Source: a virus | Virus record (IMG/VR): IMGVR_UViG_3300028195_000028 | Coordinates: 1 to 21,039 of that record | Reading direction: 5' to 3' (one strand) | Length of the DNA stretch: 21,039 nucleotides | Notes under the pieces: generated by a model | Told to the model about the DNA's origin: nothing | The model's input: only the letters and a program-made list of their open reading frames with translations | Database searches by the model: none | Made by a program: the position numbers and the translations under genes | In this document: positions 15,949-21,039 of the stretch, piece after piece | How the letters are laid out: the number at the start of each line of letters is the position of its first letter | Position numbering within the stretch: position 1 is the stretch's first letter

Positions 15949-16817
15949 GCGATAAAATTACTAGTGATATTCATGGCTTTGAGCCTGGGGCCGTTATTGA
16001 GTTATTTGAACTTGACCTGACTACAGGTAGTGCCCCTTCCTCTGAGCCTACTCTTAGGTGGCACTCAGGTCAGAACGAAAATCTTCAAGAAATAGTATGG
16101 CAAGGTAATAAATATTCTGCCTTTCCTATTGAGGCAGAAGGTTTTGAATTTTCAGGAAAGGGAGCAATCCCTAGACCTACAGTCACGGTAGCTAATATTA
16201 CCTCTATATTATCTAGTGTTATTAATAGTTATGATGATTTGATAGGGTCAAAAGTTACTAGAAAGAAGACCTTTGCGAAGTATCTAGACAATTACTGTTA
16301 TACTAGCGGGTACCCTGTCGCAGGAGTGTGCACAGGGGAGTCTGGAGGAGACCCTAGTTTAAGTAAGTCAGATTGTTTAGATGTTAATAAGAATGGTTCC
16401 GTAGGTACTTGGACAGCGTATAACCAAACTACTTGCGAAGCTGCAACGGGGCCAGGCATATGGTATGCATCAGCCTTGGCCGATGATACTGCACACTTCT
16501 CTGATGAGATTTGGTACATAGATAGGAAGGCCGTTGAGACTCGTACTCATATTCAGTTTGAGCTAACTGCAGCACATGACATACACGGAGTAAAGCTGCC
16601 CTCTAGGACTGTAGTTGCTAACTCTTGCCCTTGGTTATACAAAGGCACAGAGTGTGGATACTCTGGGGCTAATTACTGGGATGTTAATAACAATACAGTA
16701 GTAACCTCCTCAGACGATGTTTGTGCTAAAACTTTCAATGCTTGTGAACTTAGATTTCCGGAGTCAGTTGAGAGCCCTTTTGGGGGGTTCCCTGGAGCTG
16801 GTATTAATATGGGATAA
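15945..16817 (+). CDS. Minor tail protein, lambda gpL-like, with Fe-S cysteine set and an inserted Cys motif
   Basis: This 290-residue protein starts in an ATGA overlap with gpM. The N-terminal domain (about 1-115) has the gpL-type LRWHSGQNEN and WQGNKYSAFPIEAEGFEFSG. The C-terminal domain has SCPWLYKGTECGYSG and DVCAKTFNACELRF; its four cysteines C228, C237, C260 and C267 have the spacing C-x8-C-x22-C-x6-C. As I recall it, that equals the lambda gpL Fe-S ligand spacing (C173, C182, C205, C212). So a [4Fe-4S] cluster at the tail tip is likely. Residues about 118-180 are extra relative to lambda and hold C129-x14-C144-x11-W156 and C164-x8-W173. The next gene starts four bases after the stop. 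Confidence 0.85.
   Translation: MSDKITSDIHGFEPGAVIELFELDLTTGSAPSSEPTLRWHSGQNENLQEIVWQGNKYSAFPIEAEGFEFSGKGAIPRPTVTVANITSILSSVINSYDDLIGSKVTRKKTFAKYLDNYCYTSGYPVAGVCTGESGGDPSLSKSDCLDVNKNGSVGTWTAYNQTTCEAATGPGIWYASALADDTAHFSDEIWYIDRKAVETRTHIQFELTAAHDIHGVKLPSRTVVANSCPWLYKGTECGYSGANYWDVNNNTVVTSSDDVCAKTFNACELRFPESVESPFGGFPGAGINMG
16329..16463 (+). repeat. Cys-motif copy 3 in gpL-like gene (C-x14-C and C-x8-W)
   Basis: It encodes C129, C144, W156, C164 and W173. The C-x14-C spacing and the C-x8-W spacing are the two halves of the second gpJ copy (C-x14-C-x8-W), as though the motif were partly duplicated. ACTTGCGA here (from 16431) is also present in the connector copy. Confidence 0.55.
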
Positions 16818-16821
16818 CCCA

Positions 16822-17535
16822 ATGAATGAAAAGACTTTAGAAGATTTTAGAAAGCACACGGAAGACTCTTACCCTAAAGAAGCCTGCGGCTTCATTATTG
16901 GGGTAGGAAAGAAAGAGAGGTACTTCCCTGCTAATAATATTGCAGAGTTTGCTGAGGAGCACTTTATAATAGACCCAGTAAGTTACGCAGATGCAGAGGA
17001 TATAGGGGCAATTATAGGGGTATGTCACTCACACCCTAATGAGGGGTGTGAACCCTCTGAAGCGGATAAGGTTGCTTGCGAAACCTCTAATAAACCTTGG
17101 CATATTTTAAGCTGGCCAGGGGACAGATTACATAGCTGGGAGCCCTCGGGGTACGAAGCCCCTATAGTAGGTAGACAGTTCAGCTATGGAGTACTAGACT
17201 GTTGTACATTACTTAGAGATTACTACAAAAAAGAATTAAATATAGATTTTAAGTGTCATAGTGGTCAAGACGGGTGGTGGGATAAAGGCGAGAATAGATA
17301 CTTAGATAACTATAAAGAACAAGGTTTTGTACAGATAAAAGATGAAGATGATATACGAAAATATGATATATTTCTTATAAAATTAGTTTCACCTGTACCA
17401 AACCACGCGGCAGTTTTCATCGGAGACGATAAAATTTTACATCACGTACACGGTAGACTATCTAATAGGGAGCTTTATGGCGGATATTGGAGAAAGCATA
17501 CCACGCATCATTTAAGGCACCAATCACTATGTTAA
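16822..17535 (+). CDS. Tail assembly protein, lambda gpK-like (JAMM + NlpC/P60)
   Basis: I chose ATG 16822, four bases after the gpL stop; the upstream in-frame ATG at 16717 would overlap gpL by about 100 bases. The product has 237 residues and two enzymatic domains. Residues 1-110 are a JAB/MPN domain with E20 and H69-S-H71-P, S79 and D82 (JAMM pattern HxH-x7-S-x2-D), a putative zinc isopeptidase-type site. Residues about 118-237 are NlpC/P60: YGVLDCCTLLRDYY with nucleophile C127, and H195 in NHAAVFIGD as the catalytic His. In lambda-like phages gpK is a tip protein thought to process peptidoglycan or tip components. Both active sites look intact. Confidence 0.88.
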   Translation: MNEKTLEDFRKHTEDSYPKEACGFIIGVGKKERYFPANNIAEFAEEHFIIDPVSYADAEDIGAIIGVCHSHPNEGCEPSEADKVACETSNKPWHILSWPGDRLHSWEPSGYEAPIVGRQFSYGVLDCCTLLRDYYKKELNIDFKCHSGQDGWWDKGENRYLDNYKEQGFVQIKDEDDIRKYDIFLIKLVSPVPNHAAVFIGDDKILHHVHGRLSNRELYGGYWRKHTTHHLRHQSLC

Positions 17536-18170
17536 AGAAAGTAAAATTATATGGGGAACTAGCGGAGAAGTATGGTAAAGAGTGGGAACTTGATATTGAG
17601 TCCCCTTCTGAAGCTATAAGAGCCTTAATGGCAAACAACCCCAGCTTCCGACAGTTTGTTAGTACTTCGGAAGAGAGAGGGGTCGGGTATAAAGTAATAG
17701 TTGGAAACAACGAATTAGTGAATATTACAGGAGAACTTTCAAATCCTACAGGTAGACAGGATATTAAAATTGTACCTGTTATTGGAGGAGCAAAACGAGG
17801 GGTTGGCCAAATTATTGTAGGCGCTTTGATGATTTATATCGCTATTCAGACGGGAGTAGTTTTAGCGGACCCCGGTAGTGTTGCAGTATTAGCGGGGGAA
17901 GGGTCCGGGGTTATTATGGGTACAGCACTGTCTTCTACAGGCATGATGGCAGTTAAGTTTGGAGGAGCTTTAATATTAGGAGGCATAGCAGCTATGTTAG
18001 CTCCTACCCCTCCTCCTCTTTCAGATGCGGCTAAAGCAGAGAATTACTCTTTTAATGGAGCCGATAATACGACAAGGCAGGGAGGGGCTATACCCGTATG
18101 TTATGGGCAGCTTATGGTAGGCGGAGCAGTTATTAGCTCAGGAGTTTCACCGGAGGATTACACACCATGA
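17529..18170 (+). CDS. Tail assembly protein, lambda gpI-like
   Basis: I chose ATG 17529, overlapping the gpK stop by seven bases; the in-frame ATG at 17487 lies well inside gpK. The product has 213 residues. The N-terminal 85 residues (MLKKVKLYGELAEKYG, EAIRALMANNPSFR) resemble the beta-grasp domain of the gpI family. Two hydrophobic Gly/Ala-rich segments follow, at about 93-111 (VGQIIVGALMIYIAIQTG) and about 133-158, then a Pro-rich APTPPPLSDA and a C-terminal tail with GGAIPVCYGQLMVGGAVIS. This architecture is characteristic of gpI, which acts with K and J at tail-tip assembly. Its stop overlaps the gpJ start as ATGA. Confidence 0.85.
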   Translation: MLKKVKLYGELAEKYGKEWELDIESPSEAIRALMANNPSFRQFVSTSEERGVGYKVIVGNNELVNITGELSNPTGRQDIKIVPVIGGAKRGVGQIIVGALMIYIAIQTGVVLADPGSVAVLAGEGSGVIMGTALSSTGMMAVKFGGALILGGIAAMLAPTPPPLSDAAKAENYSFNGADNTTRQGGAIPVCYGQLMVGGAVISSGVSPEDYTP

Positions 18171-20572
18171 GTGAGAAAGATTGGATAAGAGGCTCGGGAG
18201 GCGGAGGCAAAGGCGGAGGTGGAGGAAGTGCTACAGAGGATGACGATTCCTTATTTTCTGCATCAAAAGCACGCGTAGTTGATTTAGTTTCCGAAGGAGA
18301 AATTGTAGGACTACTAGCAGCTGAAAAGTCTATATACCTAAACGAGACACCTTTAAAGGACTCAGCAGGAAACTATAACTTTGACGATGTTACGTATGCT
18401 ACTAGGGAAGGTACTAATATTCAGACATATATCCCCGGTTTCTCTGGTACAGAACAGGAAGTCCCGGTAGGCGTCATTGTAAAGAAAGCAGCCCCGGGTG
18501 CTCTCATTAGATCTTTTAGCTCGACTACTGTAGATGCAGTGCGCGTACTATTGTATACCCCCGCACTACTCGATGGGGATAACGATAGAGGAGACCTACA
18601 TGGTTCAAGTGTTGCCTTCAAAATATACTTAGAAAAGGACAATAATGGTTCTTGGGTAGAGATGAAGTCCTCTTCTTTTGAAGGTAAGACTTCGTCTAAG
18701 TACGAAAGAGCCTTCAGGTTAGATATACCTTCTGCTTGGAAGACTTCGGGGTTTACACAAATTGCTATTAAGGTAGAAAGAACTACAGCAGACTCTACCT
18801 CTACTAAATTAAGTAATGAGTTATACTTTGGTGCATACACAAAAATTATAGACAATAAATTAAGGTACCCTAATAGTGCCCTAATGGCTCTACAGATAGA
18901 TGCTAGACAGTTTACTAGTATTCCTAAACGTGGATATGAAATAAAGGGTGTAAAAGTAAAAGTCCCTAGTAACTATACTCCATACGACCCCGGGCATTGT
19001 TCTCTATCCGGGTATAGGCGTAAGGACAGGTGTACCCAAGCAGGAGGTACCTGGACAGGTACCGCTGCAGGAGGGACTCTATACTCAGGTTCGTGGGATG
19101 GCACATTCGACACAGAGTGGACCTGTAACCCTGCGTGGGTTATGTATGACCTATGTACGGATGAGAGGTACGGGCTGGGTAAGTGGCTAGCAGCTAACCA
19201 ATTAGACAAGTGGTCCCTTTATGAGATTGCTAAGTACTGTGACGCAGTGGACAATTCTGGCAACTTTGTTGGGGTTGACGACGGCTGGGGTAATAAAGAG
19301 GCTAGATTTGCATGTAATATGTACTTACAGAGCAGGGCCGAAGCGTATAAAGTACTAAATGATATTTCCTCCATATTTAGAGGAATGATATACTGGCAAC
19401 AGGGGCAAATCTCTGCTGTGCAGGACGCGCCCAAAGACCCCGTGATGAGCTTTTCAGATGCCAACGTTATAGAAGGTAAGTTTACATACGAAGGTACTTC
19501 CAGAAAACAGCGACACAATGTAGCACACGTTACTTGGAACAACCCAGAAGACTTTTATAGGCAGAACGTTGAGTACGTTGAAGATGCACAAGGAATTGTA
19601 AATGCTAATAACCAGATATTTTCGACAGATGTAAGTGCGATAGGCTGTACATCTCAAGGGCAGGCACGTAGAGTAGGAAAGTGGATTCTGTATACGGAAA
19701 GGTATGAAACTGAAACAGTGACTTTCTCCACGGGTATGGAAGGTGCTGCAATTAGACCTGGAGATATTATTAAAATAGCGGACTCGCACAAAGCAGGGGT
19801 ACGTTATGGGGGCAGAATAGCCTCAGGTAGTACAACTACTACTATTAAATTAGATGCAGCTACTTCAGTAACCGCGGGTAAAACATACAAACTATCTTTA
19901 ATTAATACTGAAGAAGCGTGTATACAGTCTGGAGTTAAACAAGGTGAGACAACTCAAGAAACTTGTTTAAACGCCCACGTAGATAATGAGTGGAAACCTT
20001 ATGTATGGGTAGAGACAAAAGACGTAGTTACTATTGGTACTACTGAAAGCATTACAGAGATAACGGTAACCTCCGCATTTGCTAATACTCCTACTACTAA
20101 TTATATGTGGATTTTAGAAGAGATAGGTACAGTAGAGGCACAAGACTTTAGAGTATTAATGACTAGGGAGTCTGGCTCTAATATAGTGGAAGTGTCCGCA
20201 CTTAAGTACCACGAGGCCAAGTATGGGTATATTGAAGAAAATATAGCGTTCTCTTCTAAATCTACTAGTAGTTTACCTAACCCAAGTGACCCAATACCTG
20301 CACCTACTAATATGAGTATTAGTGAAGAATTGTATATTGATTCAATGGGGAATGTTAAGAACAGGGCCACCTTTAGCTGGGATGCTCCAAACACGGCCGG
20401 TACAGCAACTACTTACCCGTACATTGCGTCTTATTACGTAGAGTGGAGAAGAAAGGCTCCTGCTATTACAAACTGGACTTCAATGGGGGAGACCTCTGCG
20501 CAGAGCATCACTATTGATGATGCACCTGCAGGAACTTTAGAATTTAGAGTTAAAACAAGGAGAATTTTCTAA
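18167..20572 (+). CDS. Tail tip / host specificity protein, lambda gpJ-like, N-terminal portion
   Basis: The product has 801 residues. After a Gly-rich start (residues 10-20) come gpJ blocks: ARVVDLVSEGEIVGL, SIYLNETPL, SSKYERAFRLDIPSAW, LRYPNSALMALQIDARQF, VPSNYTP, YSGSWDGTF, MYDLCTDERYGLG, and GCTSQGQARRVGKWILYTE. The domain GDIIKIADSHKAGVRYGGRI (532-551) is the family's beta barrel. A fibronectin type III-like domain occupies about 711-795. Relative to lambda, inserts with paired Cys lie at about 273-305 (C278-x10-C289-x6-W296) and about 582-615 (C585-x14-C600-x8-W609). The protein ends abruptly after the FN3 strand LEFRVKTRRIF; lambda gpJ has 1132 residues. The following frame appears to continue it. 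The tip fibre normally contacts the host receptor. Confidence 0.88.
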   Translation: MSEKDWIRGSGGGGKGGGGGSATEDDDSLFSASKARVVDLVSEGEIVGLLAAEKSIYLNETPLKDSAGNYNFDDVTYATREGTNIQTYIPGFSGTEQEVPVGVIVKKAAPGALIRSFSSTTVDAVRVLLYTPALLDGDNDRGDLHGSSVAFKIYLEKDNNGSWVEMKSSSFEGKTSSKYERAFRLDIPSAWKTSGFTQIAIKVERTTADSTSTKLSNELYFGAYTKIIDNKLRYPNSALMALQIDARQFTSIPKRGYEIKGVKVKVPSNYTPYDPGHCSLSGYRRKDRCTQAGGTWTGTAAGGTLYSGSWDGTFDTEWTCNPAWVMYDLCTDERYGLGKWLAANQLDKWSLYEIAKYCDAVDNSGNFVGVDDGWGNKEARFACNMYLQSRAEAYKVLNDISSIFRGMIYWQQGQISAVQDAPKDPVMSFSDANVIEGKFTYEGTSRKQRHNVAHVTWNNPEDFYRQNVEYVEDAQGIVNANNQIFSTDVSAIGCTSQGQARRVGKWILYTERYETETVTFSTGMEGAAIRPGDIIKIADSHKAGVRYGGRIASGSTTTTIKLDAATSVTAGKTYKLSLINTEEACIQSGVKQGETTQETCLNAHVDNEWKPYVWVETKDVVTIGTTESITEITVTSAFANTPTTNYMWILEEIGTVEAQDFRVLMTRESGSNIVEVSALKYHEAKYGYIEENIAFSSKSTSSLPNPSDPIPAPTNMSISEELYIDSMGNVKNRATFSWDAPNTAGTATTYPYIASYYVEWRRKAPAITNWTSMGETSAQSITIDDAPAGTLEFRVKTRRIF
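18998..19054 (+). repeat. Cys-motif copy 4 in gpJ-like gene (C-x10-C-x6-W)
   Basis: It encodes C278, C289 and W296 with CTQAGGTWT, the same spacing as the connector copy at 4024-4080. It sits between the conserved gpJ blocks VPSNYTP and YSGSWDGTF, where lambda gpJ has only a short loop. Confidence 0.65.
19919..19993 (+). repeat. Cys-motif copy 5 in gpJ-like gene (C-x14-C-x8-W)
   Basis: It encodes C585, C600 and W609 with TTQETC. It replaces the short hairpin loop following KTYKLSL in the gpJ beta domain. Bases 19949-19965 match 15 of 17 with 4042-4058 in the connector. Confidence 0.6.
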
Positions 20573-20574
20573 TG
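20557..20574 (+). promoter_or_regulatory. Ribosome binding site at the gpJ split
   Basis: AAGGAG (20557-20562) lies 9 bases before ATG 20572, and that ATG overlaps the gpJ-like stop (TAATG). This supports re-initiation at the second half. The same sequence could instead stimulate a -1 slip at TTTTC just before the stop. Confidence 0.5.
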
Positions 20575-21039
20575 ATATATTCACCCTATGCCAGTGTTGA
20601 AGCTGAAATATACGGAAAACTTTATGCTCCGGAGGACGTAACTAATTTTAATATGGTTGCTCAAGGAGATAAAGCATATTTAACCTGGACAACTGTATCT
20701 GATTTAGATGTGTTAACTGGGGGGTCATATTGGATTCGCCATACTAGTAAAACTACGGGGGTTACTTGGGCAGGGTCTACGGATGTTACTAAAACTGTGC
20801 CTGGTAATACGGATAACTATTTAGCACCTTTATTATCGGGATCATATTTAATAAAAGCCTTAGACTCTTCTGGTAACGAGTCAGCTAATGCAGGCTTTAT
20901 AACATCCAATGTTGCGGATATTTTAGCTCTTAATGTAGTACACACATCTAACCAACATACGTTATTTGGGTCTAATACTGCGGACAAAGGAGTTAATGAT
21001 TCTAGAAATTCTAATATATTCTACGACTCTAGTGATAAT
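20572..21039 (+). CDS. gpJ-like continuation with fibronectin-type domain (3' truncated by window)
   Basis: The frame is open from ATG 20572 to the last base, 156 codons with no stop. The product begins MIYSPYASVEAEIYGKL, the linker that in single-chain gpJ proteins joins two fibronectin type III-like domains. A second such domain follows, with AYLTWTTVSDLDVLTGG (residues about 39-55), YWIRH, and a closing strand SGSYLIKALDSSGNES (about 96-111). The region after residue 115 is Asn/Ser-rich and not recognised. It lies in the -1 frame relative to the upstream gpJ part. I infer it is the second half of a split gpJ; a separate tip protein is the alternative. Confidence 0.7.
   Translation, partial: MIYSPYASVEAEIYGKLYAPEDVTNFNMVAQGDKAYLTWTTVSDLDVLTGGSYWIRHTSKTTGVTWAGSTDVTKTVPGNTDNYLAPLLSGSYLIKALDSSGNESANAGFITSNVADILALNVVHTSNQHTLFGSNTADKGVNDSRNSNIFYDSSDN

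Noticed and set aside
16717-16821. Upstream start for the gpK-like gene
   Set aside because: It would overlap the Cys-conserved C-terminus of gpL by about 100 bases and add sequence unlike the JAB domain.
18194-18230. Gly-rich tract near the gpJ start as a tandem DNA repeat
   Set aside because: The GGA/GGC codon run is short and irregular and matches the Gly-rich N-terminus common in gpJ-type proteins, so it is protein composition rather than a repeat element.
1-21039. tRNA genes, CRISPR arrays, insertion sequences, attachment sites
   Set aside because: No cloverleaf-like sequence, regularly spaced repeats, terminal inverted repeats or transposase motifs were seen; gaps between genes are all under 90 bases.

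Overview
The window is the structural (head-to-tail-tip) module of a tailed phage or prophage of siphovirus type. All genes are on the + strand, tightly packed, often with 1-14 base start/stop overlaps. The DNA is AT-rich. No tRNA, integrase, lysis gene or CRISPR array is visible. The tail-tip gene set is that of phage lambda, which implies a Gram-negative host. The insert modules described below remind me of marine phages, but I could not check this and the host is not identified.

Layout. 1-227: 3' end of an HNH endonuclease-like gene. 214-1392: HK97-type portal. 1382-3280: one open frame fusing a prohead protease to an HK97-fold major capsid protein, with a well-placed internal ribosome site and ATG at 1967 that could make the capsid part alone. 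3306-3338: intrinsic terminator. 3361-6079: head-tail connector, a neck-like protein of uncertain role, and a tail-terminator-like protein. 6149-7279: tail tube, followed by a second intrinsic terminator (7294-7322). 7348-8177: tail assembly chaperones gpG and gpG-T, linked by a canonical -1 slippery heptamer. 8192-15403: a 2403-residue tape measure protein with an embedded HExxH metallopeptidase-like domain. 15406-20572: gpM, gpL, gpK, gpI and gpJ homologues in exactly the lambda order. From 20572 to the window end runs a further open frame that continues the gpJ-type fibronectin region, so gpJ is split.

The genes form one assembly line. The portal, protease and capsid build the prohead. The connector, neck and terminator proteins join it to the tail. 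The chaperones load the tape measure, around which the tube polymerises, and M, L, K, I and J make the baseplate-like tip that contacts the host. The two terminators lie just after the two most abundant virion proteins (capsid and tube), which suggests transcript-level tuning of stoichiometry.

The most unusual signal is a set of small modules inserted into otherwise conserved structural proteins. A short motif, C-x10/14-C usually followed by W after 6 or 8 residues, occurs five times in three unrelated proteins (connector, gpL, gpJ), apparently each time in a loop between conserved blocks. Two other beta-rich inserts sit in the connector and in gpM. Further points worth a second look are the TMP metallopeptidase domain, the protease-capsid fusion with internal start, and the split gpJ, which one extra T in a T4 run would restore to a single frame.
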